DNA of 64,000 nt, taken from Egicoccus sp035462025 (GTDB lineage: Bacteria > Actinomycetota > Nitriliruptoria > Nitriliruptorales > Nitriliruptoraceae). The DNA is taken from assembly GCA_035462025.1 (NCBI GenBank), contig DATHUR010000130.1:1-64000 (forward strand), read 5' to 3'. Positions 50,465-58,704 of the stretch are shown piece after piece. Each line of letters opens with the position of its first letter. Position 1 is the first letter of the stretch. The position numbers and the translations under genes were made by a program. A model generated the notes under the pieces. It saw only the letters and a list, made by a program, of their open reading frames with translations. It did no database searches and had not been told where the DNA came from.

Positions 50465-51136
50465 TCAGGCTCGCGCGGTGCGGGCAACGAGCGCAAACCG
50501 TTCATCGTGCACCGGCCGGCCCCACAGCCGCGGGTCGCCACTGAGGTCATGCACGGCGAACTCGTGGACCAGTGGCGCCACGGCGGCGGTGAGCGTGGCG
50601 CCACCGACTCCACCCAACCACGGCAGCGCAGCCGCGACCTCCGTGTCGCCCGTGTCAGCCGCGCTGCTGGGCTGGTTCCAGTGGCCCTCGATCAGCAGGA
50701 GCGTCCCTCCCGGGCGCAGCAGCCGGGTCCAGGTCGCCAACGCCTGGTGTGGGTCAGGCAGTGTCCAGAGCAGATGCCGACCGAGCACGACGTCCACCGA
50801 GGCCGGCGCAACCGGTGGGTCGGCCGCGTCTGCCTGCTGGAACTCGACGTTCACGGCTGCAGCTACCGCCTTCGCCCTCGCCGCCTGGATCATCTGACGG
50901 GACAGATCGACCCCCCGCACGGTGTAGCCGTCGCCCGCGAGCAGCACCGACAGCGTCCCTGTGCCACAGCCGAGGTCGGCGACCTCCGCCGGCGGGGCCG
51001 GCAGCCAGGACCGCAACCGCCTCATCCACGCGTCACGGACGACGGGGTCCGACAGGCCGTGGTCCGGCTCGTCGTCGAAGTTCGACGACCGCGCGTCCCA
51101 GTACTCAGCGACGCGGGCGGCTACGGGCTCGGTCAT
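50465..51136 (-). CDS. Class I SAM-dependent methyltransferase
   Basis: A 223-residue methyltransferase. It begins VAARVAEYWDARSSNFDDEP, has motif I EVADLGCGTGTLSVLLAGDG, GVDLSRQMIQAARAKA, motif II ASVDVVLGRHLLWTLPDP and LRPGGTLLLIEGHWNQP. The pattern fits UbiE/Methyltransf_11-type small-molecule enzymes. The ATG at 51136 has AGGGGGGA upstream; longer in-frame starts run into the divergent GNAT gene. Substrate unknown. Confidence 0.9.
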   Translation of the reverse strand: MTEPVAARVAEYWDARSSNFDDEPDHGLSDPVVRDAWMRRLRSWLPAPPAEVADLGCGTGTLSVLLAGDGYTVRGVDLSRQMIQAARAKAVAAAVNVEFQQADAADPPVAPASVDVVLGRHLLWTLPDPHQALATWTRLLRPGGTLLLIEGHWNQPSSAADTGDTEVAAALPWLGGVGGATLTAAVAPLVHEFAVHDLSGDPRLWGRPVHDERFALVARTARA

Positions 51137-51259
51137 GATCCCCCCTGACGTCCGCATGAAAGCGGATGGACGACACCGGTGTGTCAGCACGGGCGCGCGT
51201 CGGCCCCTCCCTGGTCCGCCCGTGGCAACGTGCCGCCGAAGCCGATCGGACAGGTCGTC

Positions 51260-51814
51260 ATGGTGACACTCGAACCGATGGGTGATGACCACGCTGCGTG
51301 GCTCGTCGAGTTCCTGACCAGCGACAGCTGGCCCTTCCACGCGGGGACTGTCGACCGGGAACTCGTCACGGAACGGCTGCGTCACGGCTACTACGACGGG
51401 CCCGGTCGAGCCACCTTCCTCGTCACCGAGGTCGCGCAACGGGTCGGCCTGACCCGGATCGAGGATCTGGACGACCCCACGCCCACGCTCGATCTGCGGA
51501 TCGCCGCAGCTCACCGTGGTCGAGGCTTTGGCGTGGCCGCGCTGCGCGAGCTGGCGCGATGGGTCTTCGACACGCACGATGTCGAGCGACTCGAAGGGAC
51601 CACCCGCCAGGACAACGTCGCGATGCGACGCACGTTCCAGGCGGTGGGGTTCGTCAAGGAAGCCCACTACCGCCGCGGCTGGCCCACCCGCAGCGGCCGT
51701 CTGCTCGACGCCGTTGGCTACGCCCTGCTGCGAACGGACTGGCGCGACGGCACCACGACGCCGGTGGACTGGCACGACGAACCCGACGGCTCTGACGTCT
51801 CGGCCGGGTCGTAG
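51260..51814 (+). CDS. GNAT-family acetyltransferase (RimJ/RimL-like)
   Basis: A 184-residue acetyltransferase of the Acetyltransf_3 group: VTLEPMGDDHAAWLVEFLTS at the start, LDLRIAAAHRGRGFGVAALR (acetyl-CoA loop R-x-x-G-x-G), ELARWVFDTHDVERLEGTT, and DNVAMRRTFQAVGFVKEAHY with its typical NxxxxxxxxxxGF. It is close to RimJ/RimL protein N-terminal acetyltransferases, but many relatives modify antibiotics. The ATG at 51260 begins the first strand; ACAGG is upstream. It is divergent from the methyltransferase and convergent with the rhomboid gene. Confidence 0.87.
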   Translation: MVTLEPMGDDHAAWLVEFLTSDSWPFHAGTVDRELVTERLRHGYYDGPGRATFLVTEVAQRVGLTRIEDLDDPTPTLDLRIAAAHRGRGFGVAALRELARWVFDTHDVERLEGTTRQDNVAMRRTFQAVGFVKEAHYRRGWPTRSGRLLDAVGYALLRTDWRDGTTTPVDWHDEPDGSDVSAGS

Positions 51815-51875
51815 CCACGGGGGAGTTGCGCACGCCCACGTATCGCAGAGGTGACGGCAGCTCGCGGGTCGACGG

Positions 51876-52718
51876 CTAGAACAGGATGGTCGTGACGGCG
51901 AGGACGGCGACGGCCGCGACGAACACGCGGACCGCGGCGGCCCGGGCGCGGGCCGGCTCGACGAACAGGACCTTGCCGGCGATCAGTCCGCCGACGAACC
52001 CGCCGAGGTGGCCGCCGACCGAGATGCCCGGCAGGGCGAACGTGATCACGAGGTTGAGCAGGACCAGGGAGCCGATGCTGGTGCGCCACGGGTTGATGCC
52101 GCGCGAGCGCATCCCCACCATGGCCGCTCCCATCAGGCCGAAGACGGCCCCGGAAGCCCCGACGGTCACCCCGACCGGGTTGGTGGCGAACAGCCAGCCG
52201 AGCAGCGGGATGTCGGGCAGGGCCGTGTAGGCCGTGAGCCAGCCGAGACCGACGATGCCGAGCGCGCCACCGGCCAGGCCGGCGAGGTAGAGGGCGCCGA
52301 AGCGGACGTGCCCGAGCACCGGTTCGAGCATCTGGCCGAGTTGCCACAGCAGCAGGCCGTTGAACCCGACGTGGATCAGCCCGACGTGCAGGAACGCGCT
52401 GGTGATCTGTCGCCACGGCTGCGCGCCCGCCAGCGCCGGGACCAGCCCGAACTCGCGGGTCAGCGGCATCGTCTGCGACAGCAGGTAGACCGCGGCGATG
52501 GCGCCGACGAGAACCTGGGTGACCACCGGCTGGACCAGCAGTTGCCGCACCGAACGGACGGGCTGGCCCCCGCGCGCGCACTCGGGGCACTGGTAGCCGA
52601 CCGGGGCGTCGATCATGTCGTCGGTGCAGATCGGCCGTTCGCAGCGCGAGCAACGCAGCCGCGCCTCGCGGTCGGGATGCCGGTAACAGACGGTGGTGCT
52701 GGTCTCGTGGTCGCTCAC
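51876..52718 (-). CDS. Rhomboid intramembrane serine protease with N-terminal zinc finger
   Basis: A 280-residue protease. A B-box-like zinc finger forms residues 11-47 (C11, H14, C23, C26, C31, D34, C44, C47). It is followed by a rhomboid domain of six or seven helices with Asn120 (HVGFN), nucleophile Ser189 (GASGAVFGLMG) and His237 (GGHLGGFVGG). Zinc-finger rhomboids are common in actinobacteria. They cleave membrane proteins within helices; the target is unknown. The GTG at 52718 starts just before the finger. It lies 67 nt downstream of a small membrane protein gene. Confidence 0.93.
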   Translation of the reverse strand: MSDHETSTTVCYRHPDREARLRCSRCERPICTDDMIDAPVGYQCPECARGGQPVRSVRQLLVQPVVTQVLVGAIAAVYLLSQTMPLTREFGLVPALAGAQPWRQITSAFLHVGLIHVGFNGLLLWQLGQMLEPVLGHVRFGALYLAGLAGGALGIVGLGWLTAYTALPDIPLLGWLFATNPVGVTVGASGAVFGLMGAAMVGMRSRGINPWRTSIGSLVLLNLVITFALPGISVGGHLGGFVGGLIAGKVLFVEPARARAAAVRVFVAAVAVLAVTTILF

Positions 52719-52785
52719 GGAAGCTGGGAGCCTGGTCGCGGGGGAGCGTGAAGGTACCCGCGTAGCCTGGTCGGACCGGCGACGT

Positions 52786-53079
52786 TCAGGCGGTCCAGCC
52801 GAGCACGGCGTCGCCGAAGGCGAGCATCCCGACCCACACGGCCGCGTTGCCGACGGGTACCAGCAGCGTCAGCACCGCACGGGTGCGGGCGAACCTGATC
52901 AGCAACGCCACCGCGAGGCACCAGACGAGTCCGAGGAACACGAGCGCCCACAAGGGCGCGACCAGCCCGCTGGTGAGGGTGATGAAGCCGACGCCGAGTT
53001 GCAGGATCGCGGCCAGGGCGATCGCGACGACATCCAGCGGTGAGGGACGGGAACGGGTGGTGGGGGACGGGGCGGTCAC
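52786..53079 (-). CDS. Small membrane protein (97 aa)
   Basis: A 97-residue protein with a Ser/Thr/Pro-rich start and three hydrophobic helices (about 16-38, 40-62 and 68-92), with the loop RFARTRAVLTL between the last two. No family is recognised. The GTG start at 53079 is divergent from the sirtuin gene (47 bp gap), and it lies upstream of the rhomboid gene on the same strand, so the two may be co-transcribed. Confidence 0.68.
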   Translation of the reverse strand: MTAPSPTTRSRPSPLDVVAIALAAILQLGVGFITLTSGLVAPLWALVFLGLVWCLAVALLIRFARTRAVLTLLVPVGNAAVWVGMLAFGDAVLGWTA

Positions 53080-53126
53080 GATGTGGCCTCGGTCTGCGAC
53101 GTGGCCGAACGGTAGCCTCCGCGGTC

Positions 53127-54014
53127 ATGACACCGGCCGTGCAGCGACAGACCGAGGCGCTCGCCGACCTGCTCGCCGCCGGGCCCGCCCTGGTCGTCAG
53201 CGGCGCCGGGATCTCGACCGACTCCGGCATCCCGGACTACCGCGACGCGGACGGGCGGATGCGGCATGCCTCGCCGATGACCTACCAGCAGTTCGTCGCC
53301 AGCGCCGCGGATCGGCGCCGGTACTGGGCGCGCTCGCACCTCGGCTGGCACCGGATCGCCGCGGCGCGGCCGAATGCCGGTCACCTGGCGGTGGCGGCGC
53401 TGCAGGCCGCGGGACGGCTCAGCGGCGTCGTGACCCAGAACGTCGACGGCCTGCACACCGCCGCCGGCACGGACGGGGTCATCGACCTGCACGGTCGCCT
53501 CGACACGGTCGTCTGCCTCGACTGCGGGGTACGCCGGCCCCGTCTGGAGCTGGGCCTCCGACTGGACGCGGTGAACCCCGGCTTCCGCACGGGACCGGCG
53601 GGCCGCGCGGCGAGCCATCGACCGGACGGCGACGTCGTCATCCCCGAGGACGTCGTGGCCCGCTTCCGGGTGGTCGGCTGCCGGGGCTGCGGCGGCGTGC
53701 TCAAGCCCGACGTGGTGTTCTTCGGCGAGCACGTCCCCTCGGCGCGCTTCCGTGCGGCGCTCGACCTGCTCGACCGCTCGGCGTCGCTGCTGGTGCTCGG
53801 CTCGTCGCTGATGGTCGGATCGGGGTACCGCTTCGTCACGGCCGCCGTGCGGCGGGGCCTGCCCGTCGCGATCGCGACGCGCGGCACGACCCGCGGGGAC
53901 CGTCACGCCGGTCTCAAGGTCGACGCGGCGCTCGGTGAGGTCCTGCCCGCCCTCGCCGCTGAGGCGGCGGGCCGGACGGGACGACAGGCCCACGCCGCCG
54001 CGCTCGCCGGGTAG
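53127..54014 (+). CDS. Sir2-family NAD-dependent deacylase (class II-like)
   Basis: A 295-residue sirtuin removing acyl groups from lysines using NAD. Motifs: VVSGAGISTDSGIPDYRDAD, VTQNVDGLHTAAG with the catalytic His in DLHGRLDTV, zinc cysteines CLDCG and CRGCG, LKPDVVFFGEHVP and LVLGSSLMVGSGYRFV. A 50-residue insertion between the cysteine pairs is typical of SIRT4-like class II enzymes. The ATG at 53127 has a TAGCCT -10 at 53112-53117, so the mRNA has a very short leader. The GNAT genes of this window could provide acylated targets; that is speculation. Confidence 0.93.
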   Translation: MTPAVQRQTEALADLLAAGPALVVSGAGISTDSGIPDYRDADGRMRHASPMTYQQFVASAADRRRYWARSHLGWHRIAAARPNAGHLAVAALQAAGRLSGVVTQNVDGLHTAAGTDGVIDLHGRLDTVVCLDCGVRRPRLELGLRLDAVNPGFRTGPAGRAASHRPDGDVVIPEDVVARFRVVGCRGCGGVLKPDVVFFGEHVPSARFRAALDLLDRSASLLVLGSSLMVGSGYRFVTAAVRRGLPVAIATRGTTRGDRHAGLKVDAALGEVLPALAAEAAGRTGRQAHAAALAG

Positions 54015-54112
54015 CGTCACTGCCTGAGCGGCGGCGTAGGTGCTGTTGTTGCTCTGCAGGCACCGTCGCCCGGGCGCGGGCGCCATCTGGAAGCCGGTCC
54101 CGGAGACCAAGA

Positions 54113-55324
54113 ATGACTGATGTGAAGCGACTCGAACTCGACCTGCCCTGGATGCAGGAGGTCCTGCTGGAGCTCCTGCGCGTCCCCAGCCCCTCGGGAC
54201 GCACCGACGTGGTCATGCAGCACGTGGGCGAACGCCTCGAGGAGATCGGCCTGCCTTTCGAGGTCACCCGGCGGGGTGTCATGGTCGGCAGCCTCGACGG
54301 AGGCGAGGGCGACCTCGACCGCGCCGTGGTCATCCACACCGACACGATCGGGTGCATGGTCCAGCACCTCAAGGACAACGGACGACTCGCGATCGTGCCG
54401 GTCGGCACCCACAGTGCCCGCTTCTCCGAGGGCAGCCGGGTCACGATCCTCACCGACGACCCCGAACACACCTACACCGGCACGATCCTGCCGACCAAGG
54501 CCTCGGGTCATGCCTTCGGTGACGACGTCGACACCCACCCGATCGGCTGGGAACACGTCGAGGTACGCGTCGACGAGCACGTCTCGACCGCGCAGGACCT
54601 CGCCGACCTCGGCATCCAGGTCGGTGACTTCGTGGCGCAGGTCGCCTTCCCGGTGATCAGCCGCAGCGGCTACGTGACCTCGCGTCACCTCGATGACAAG
54701 GCAGGTGTCGCGGCCACGCTGGCGGCCTTCAAGGCGGTGCTCGACGCGGGCCTGGAACTCGAGGTCGGCGCCCACCTGCTGATCACGACCGCCGAGGAGG
54801 TCGGCCACGGCGCCTCTTCCGGGCTGTACCAGGACGTCGCCGAGCTGGTGTCGGTCGACGCCGCCGTCGTCGCGCCGGGTCAGCACTCGACCGAGACCGG
54901 CGTCTCGATCGCCATGCAGGACCTGCACGGTCCCTTCGACTACCACCTGTCACGCAAGCTGCACGGCCTCGCGAGGGCCCACGGCATCGAGGCGCACCGC
55001 GACGTGTTCCGCTTCTACCGCTCGGACGTCGCCTCGGCGCTCGAGGCCGGCGCCGAGACGCGCGCCGCGCTGGTCGGGTTCGGGGTCGACGCCACGCACG
55101 GCTGGGAGCGGACCCATCTCGACGCGCTCAGGGCCACCGGCGAGCTGTTGGCGCTGTACCTGCAGACCCCGTTGACCTTCGCGAAGTGGGACGCGGAACG
55201 GGCTGGGCGCCTCAAGGACTTCCCGTCCACCGCCGTGCAGCCGGTGCGTCGCGAGCCCGAGTGGGACCCCGAGTCGCCCGACCTGCTCGAGGACGAGGGC
55301 TCGCCCGACGACTACCGGGCCTGA
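54113..55324 (+). CDS. M42-family peptidase of the NAGGN osmoprotectant system
   Basis: A 403-residue metallopeptidase-like protein. Active-site elements: VVIHTDTIGCMV (His-Thr-Asp, metal ligand), SRHLDDKAGVAATLAAF (bridging Asp), TTAEEVGHGAS (catalytic Glu-Glu) and DATHGWERTHLDAL (His). It begins LPWMQEVLLELLRVPSPSGR, and its length and end match the M42 hydrolase that, with asnO and ngg, forms the conserved NAGGN trio (TIGR03106). Here it lies 5.8 kb from ngg with unrelated genes between. It may degrade or trim the osmolyte. The ATG at 54113 follows GGAGACC. Confidence 0.9.
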   Translation: MTDVKRLELDLPWMQEVLLELLRVPSPSGRTDVVMQHVGERLEEIGLPFEVTRRGVMVGSLDGGEGDLDRAVVIHTDTIGCMVQHLKDNGRLAIVPVGTHSARFSEGSRVTILTDDPEHTYTGTILPTKASGHAFGDDVDTHPIGWEHVEVRVDEHVSTAQDLADLGIQVGDFVAQVAFPVISRSGYVTSRHLDDKAGVAATLAAFKAVLDAGLELEVGAHLLITTAEEVGHGASSGLYQDVAELVSVDAAVVAPGQHSTETGVSIAMQDLHGPFDYHLSRKLHGLARAHGIEAHRDVFRFYRSDVASALEAGAETRAALVGFGVDATHGWERTHLDALRATGELLALYLQTPLTFAKWDAERAGRLKDFPSTAVQPVRREPEWDPESPDLLEDEGSPDDYRA

Positions 55325-55353
55325 CGGCCGCGTCCTGCGGCAAATCCGCGGTC

Positions 55354-55376
55354 GTGTCACACCCGCTTCGTACGGT
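55354..55376 (+). promoter_or_regulatory. Damage-type promoter of rmuC
   Basis: GTGTCACAC (55354-55362), 8 nt, TACGGT (55371-55376). The element matches in order, spacing and letters the one at 24420-24442 before the DUF222-HNH gene, and fits the RecA-NDp class known in mycobacteria. Transcription would begin near 55383, giving a leader of about 38 nt. Confidence 0.55.
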
Positions 55377-55420
55377 GAACCCTGCCCATCCCGGGCACCC
55401 GCCGAGGCAGGGGGACGCCG

Positions 55421-56623
55421 ATGCTCACGACCATGTTGACCGCCACGCTCGCCGCCGCCGCGGTCGGGCTCGCGGTGGCCTGGTGGATGTCGCGCCAGCA
55501 GCGCGACGACTCCCAGCAGTTGGTCGCCGACCTACGGGCCGAACTGCTCGCCCAGCAGCAGGCCGCGTCCGAGCACGCGGCCCTGCGTCACCGTGACGAC
55601 CTGCAGCAGGCGATCCAGACCCTGGTGGACGTGACCGGCCAGCAGGTCGCGGCGACGACCCGCTCGGGGGCGGCCGAACTGGACGGGCGCAAGGCCCTCA
55701 TCGACGCCGAACTGCAGCGGATGGGCACCACGCTCGGCCAGGTGGTCGAACTGGTGCAGAAGCTCGAGTCCGAACGCGCCGACCAGCTCGGCCAGGTCCG
55801 CGAGCAGCTGCAGGGCGTCACCCGCACCCATGCGCAGCTCGCGCAGACCACGGGCGCGATCCGCGAGGCGCTGACGTCGTCGCAGGCGCGCGGGCAGTGG
55901 GGCGAGCGGATGGCCGAGGACGTGCTCAGCGCGGCCGGGTTCAAGCACGGTGTCAACTACGTCACCCAGCGCACCCTGCCCTCGGGCAGCCGCCCCGACG
56001 TGACCTTCCTGCTGCCCGGTGACCTGTCGCTGCACATGGACGTGAAGTTCCCCCTCGCCAACTACCTGGCGATGCTCGAGTGCGACGGCGAGGCCGACAC
56101 CGAGCGCTGCCGCAAGCTGTTCCTGCGCGACGTGCGCGGCCGGGTGAAGGAGCTCGCGACCCGCGGGTACGTCGACCCACAAGCGGGGACGGTCGACTTC
56201 GTGCTGCTGTTCCTGCCAAACGAGTACGTCTTCGGCTACGTCCACGAGCAGGACACCGCGCTGCTCGACGATGCGCTGCGCCAGGGTGTGGTGATGTGCT
56301 CACCCTCGACGCTGTTCGCCGTCCTCGCGGTCGTGCGACAGGCCTGCGACGGGGTCGCATTGCAGCGCACCTCCGACCAGATCGTGGGGCTGCTGTCGGG
56401 ATTCACCGAGCAGTGGGGCCGCTACACCGAGGAGGTCGACAAGCTCGGCCGGCAACTCGACACGGTGCGCCGCACCTTCGACGGGTTGGCCACCACGCGC
56501 CGCCGGCAGATGGAACGCCAGCTCGAACGGGTCGAGGAGGTCCGCGAACAGCGCGGCATCGAGCCGATCACGATCGACGAACGCCCGCGCCTGCTGCGCC
56601 TGCCCGACGTGTCGGCGGGCTGA
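55421..56623 (+). CDS. rmuC: DNA recombination protein RmuC
   Basis: A 400-residue protein with one N-terminal membrane helix (AAAAVGLAVAWWM), a long coiled coil (residues about 27-150) and the RmuC nuclease-like domain: RGQWGERMAEDVLSAAGFKH, RPDVTFLLPGDLSLHMDVKF with PD-(D/E)xK-type residues, VDFVLLFLPNEYVFGYVHEQ, and MCSPSTLFAVLAVVRQ. RmuC limits inversions at short inverted repeats during replication. The start at 55421 (or ATG 55433) gives the membrane helix first. The damage-type promoter upstream supports a repair role. Confidence 0.93.
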   Translation: MLTTMLTATLAAAAVGLAVAWWMSRQQRDDSQQLVADLRAELLAQQQAASEHAALRHRDDLQQAIQTLVDVTGQQVAATTRSGAAELDGRKALIDAELQRMGTTLGQVVELVQKLESERADQLGQVREQLQGVTRTHAQLAQTTGAIREALTSSQARGQWGERMAEDVLSAAGFKHGVNYVTQRTLPSGSRPDVTFLLPGDLSLHMDVKFPLANYLAMLECDGEADTERCRKLFLRDVRGRVKELATRGYVDPQAGTVDFVLLFLPNEYVFGYVHEQDTALLDDALRQGVVMCSPSTLFAVLAVVRQACDGVALQRTSDQIVGLLSGFTEQWGRYTEEVDKLGRQLDTVRRTFDGLATTRRRQMERQLERVEEVREQRGIEPITIDERPRLLRLPDVSAG

Positions 56624-56626
56624 CGG

Positions 56627-57400
56627 ATGGCGCGGACCCCGCGTCGCCACGACGCCGATGCGGGCGGTGACCCCGACCTGCTCGAGCGCAAGGCGCAGTT
56701 GCGCGTCCGTACCTGGGACGCGCTCGCAGCCGCCAAGGTCAGCCGGTTTCCGGGAGCGCACCACCGCATCAGCAACTTCGTCGGCGCCGAGGCCGCCGCG
56801 GAACGGCTGCGCGGGACCGACGAGTGGGCGGCCGCGGCGACGATCAAGGCCAATCCCGACAGTCCCCAATGGCCGGTCCGTCAGCGTGCCCTCGAGGACG
56901 GCAAGCTGGTCTACATGGCGGTTCCCCGCCTGGCCGGGGCCGACCCCTTCTTCCTGCTCGACCCCGACCACCTCGCCGACACGCCGCGAAAAGCCTCGTC
57001 GATCAAGGGGGCGACCGCGAGCGCCCGCACGGTCGCGGTCGCCGACCTCGAGCCGGTCGACCTGGTCGTCACCGGGTGCGTCGCCGTCGCCGAGGACGGC
57101 ACCCGGCTGGGCAAGGGCGGCGGGTTCAGCGACCTCGAGTTCGCGTTGGCCTGCGAGGCGGGCATGATCGGCCCCGCGACGCTGGTGGCCACGACCGTCC
57201 ACGAGCTGCAGGTCCTGCCTGCGGGCACGATCCCGCGCACCGGCCACGACGTCCGCGTCGACCTGGTCGTCACGCCCGACCACGTGCTGCGGGTACCACG
57301 CGAAGGGCAGTGGCGCCCCGCTTCGATCAGGTGGGACGAGCTCACCGACGACAAGATCGCCGCGATTCCACTGCTGGCCGAACTCGCCCGCAATCGCTGA
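56627..57400 (+). CDS. 5-formyltetrahydrofolate cyclo-ligase-like protein
   Basis: A 257-residue protein of the 5-FCL/MTHFS fold: KAQLRVRTWDALAAAKVSRF at the start, VYMAVPRLAGADPFFLLDP, VDLVVTGCVAVAEDGTRLGK and GGGFSDLEFALACEAGMIGP (ATP/substrate loop, usually GxGxGYYD). The loop has FSDLE for YYDRF, as in the MTHFSD-like branch, so true cyclo-ligase activity is uncertain. It lies 3 nt after rmuC, surely co-transcribed with it, hence possibly under the same damage promoter. A conserved actinobacterial companion or folate-related enzyme. Confidence 0.8.
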   Translation: MARTPRRHDADAGGDPDLLERKAQLRVRTWDALAAAKVSRFPGAHHRISNFVGAEAAAERLRGTDEWAAAATIKANPDSPQWPVRQRALEDGKLVYMAVPRLAGADPFFLLDPDHLADTPRKASSIKGATASARTVAVADLEPVDLVVTGCVAVAEDGTRLGKGGGFSDLEFALACEAGMIGPATLVATTVHELQVLPAGTIPRTGHDVRVDLVVTPDHVLRVPREGQWRPASIRWDELTDDKIAAIPLLAELARNR

Positions 57401-57454
57401 CGGACGCGGCTGACCGCGGGTTCACGCCGCCGCTCGGTACCGGCGCGAAACCCC

Positions 57455-57494
57455 TTGACCCGCTCCGGAACCACTGTTAGTTTTGTTTCCTAAC
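57455..57494 (+). promoter_or_regulatory. Promoter and operator of the sugar operon
   Basis: TTGACC (57455-57460), 17-nt spacer, TAGTTT (57478-57483) forms a good promoter. The dyad GTTAG-N9-CTAAC (57476-57494) overlaps the -10 and start site; its right half TTTCCTAAC matches the GTTAGGAAA/TTTCCTAAC type of site bound by many ROK repressors, while the left half is only partly kept. The ROK regulator encoded at 57535 is the natural ligand-controlled binder, so the operon is probably autoregulated (inference). Confidence 0.65.
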
Positions 57495-57534
57495 GAAGTT
57501 CGGTCGGGAGGCTGGACGGCCTGGGGAGGCGGAC

Positions 57535-58704
57535 GTGACCGAGGTGTTGGCTGGGCCGCTGCGTTCGGTTCGCGCCGCGTCGGGCCAGGACGCCCGCGAG
57601 GTCAACCGTCGTTCGGTGCTCCACGCCGTCGCATCGGGGGCCGCCGTCACCCGTGCGGATCTCGCCCGTCTCACCGGCCTGACCCGCCCGACCGTGTCCT
57701 CGCTGATCGATCAACTCGTGACCGAGGGCCTCGTGATCGAGGTCGGGCAGGGGATCTCGGCCGGTGGCAAGCGGCCCACGCTGTTGGCGATCGACGCGGG
57801 TGCACGCCAGGTCATCGCGGTCGACGTGAGCTCGGACCCGGTGGTCGCCGTGCTCAGCGATCTCGGCGGGACCGAGATCGCGTCGCGCCATCTGCCCGAT
57901 GCACTGCACGGCGACGACCTCGTGGACGCCCTCGCGACCGTGATCGCCGGCCTCGCGGACGCGGCGACCGCACCCCTGGCCGGGGTCGGGGTCGGCACGC
58001 CCGGCCTCGTCGACGCCGACGGCACCGTGGTCGAGGCGCCCAACCTCGGCTGGCACGACCGGCCACTGGGTCGGGAGTTGCGCGCACGCACCGGCCTGCC
58101 GGTCTGGGTCGCCAACGACGCCGACGCGGCTGCCCTGGTCGAGTTCGGACGGCTTCCCGAGGAACGCGACGGCCTGGTGCTCGTGCGCATCGGCGTCGGC
58201 GTCGGCGCCGGGCTCGTGCTGGGCGGCCGCCCGTATCCCGGTGGCCGCGCCGCCGCCGGCGAGATCGGCCACCTCGTCGTCGTGCCCGACGGGCCGGCGT
58301 GCTCGTGTGGGAACCGCGGCTGCCTCGAGACCGTGGCGGGCCTGCGCCCGATCCTGGCCGCCGGCGGACTCGACCCGGCGCACCCGCCGGCCGATCTCAC
58401 GACCCTGCTCGACGCGGGCGGCGACGCCGTCGGCGACGCGCTCGAGGTGGCGGCGACCCACCTCGGCGCCGTGGTCGCACACCTCGTCGCGATCCTCGAC
58501 GTCGCCGACGTCGTGCTGTCCGTCGAGGTGGCGGGTCTCGGTGAGGTGCTGGCCGAACAGGTCGGTGCCGTGGTGCGTCAACGGCTGCTGCCCCGCCTGG
58601 CCGAGGACGTCCGCGTGCGCAGTGCCGCGGACGCCGACGGCCTCGTCCTGGACGGCGCCCATGCCCTGGTGCTGGCCGGTTCGCTCGGGATGGTGCGGCC
58701 ATGA
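57535..58704 (+). CDS. ROK-family transcriptional regulator (repressor)
   Basis: A 389-residue regulator. A winged HTH (residues about 20-75, VNRRSVLHAVASGAAVTRAD, LTGLTRPTVSSLIDQLVTEG) precedes a ROK sugar-binding domain with GVGVGTPGLVD, VWVANDADAAALVEF, AGEIGHLVV and the zinc motif CSCGNRGCLET. It binds the operator upstream; a sugar or sugar phosphate would release it. The GTG start at 57535 follows a leader of about 45 nt. It overlaps the ROK kinase by 4 nt and begins the whole uptake operon. Confidence 0.93.
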   Translation: MTEVLAGPLRSVRAASGQDAREVNRRSVLHAVASGAAVTRADLARLTGLTRPTVSSLIDQLVTEGLVIEVGQGISAGGKRPTLLAIDAGARQVIAVDVSSDPVVAVLSDLGGTEIASRHLPDALHGDDLVDALATVIAGLADAATAPLAGVGVGTPGLVDADGTVVEAPNLGWHDRPLGRELRARTGLPVWVANDADAAALVEFGRLPEERDGLVLVRIGVGVGAGLVLGGRPYPGGRAAAGEIGHLVVVPDGPACSCGNRGCLETVAGLRPILAAGGLDPAHPPADLTTLLDAGGDAVGDALEVAATHLGAVVAHLVAILDVADVVLSVEVAGLGEVLAEQVGAVVRQRLLPRLAEDVRVRSAADADGLVLDGAHALVLAGSLGMVRP

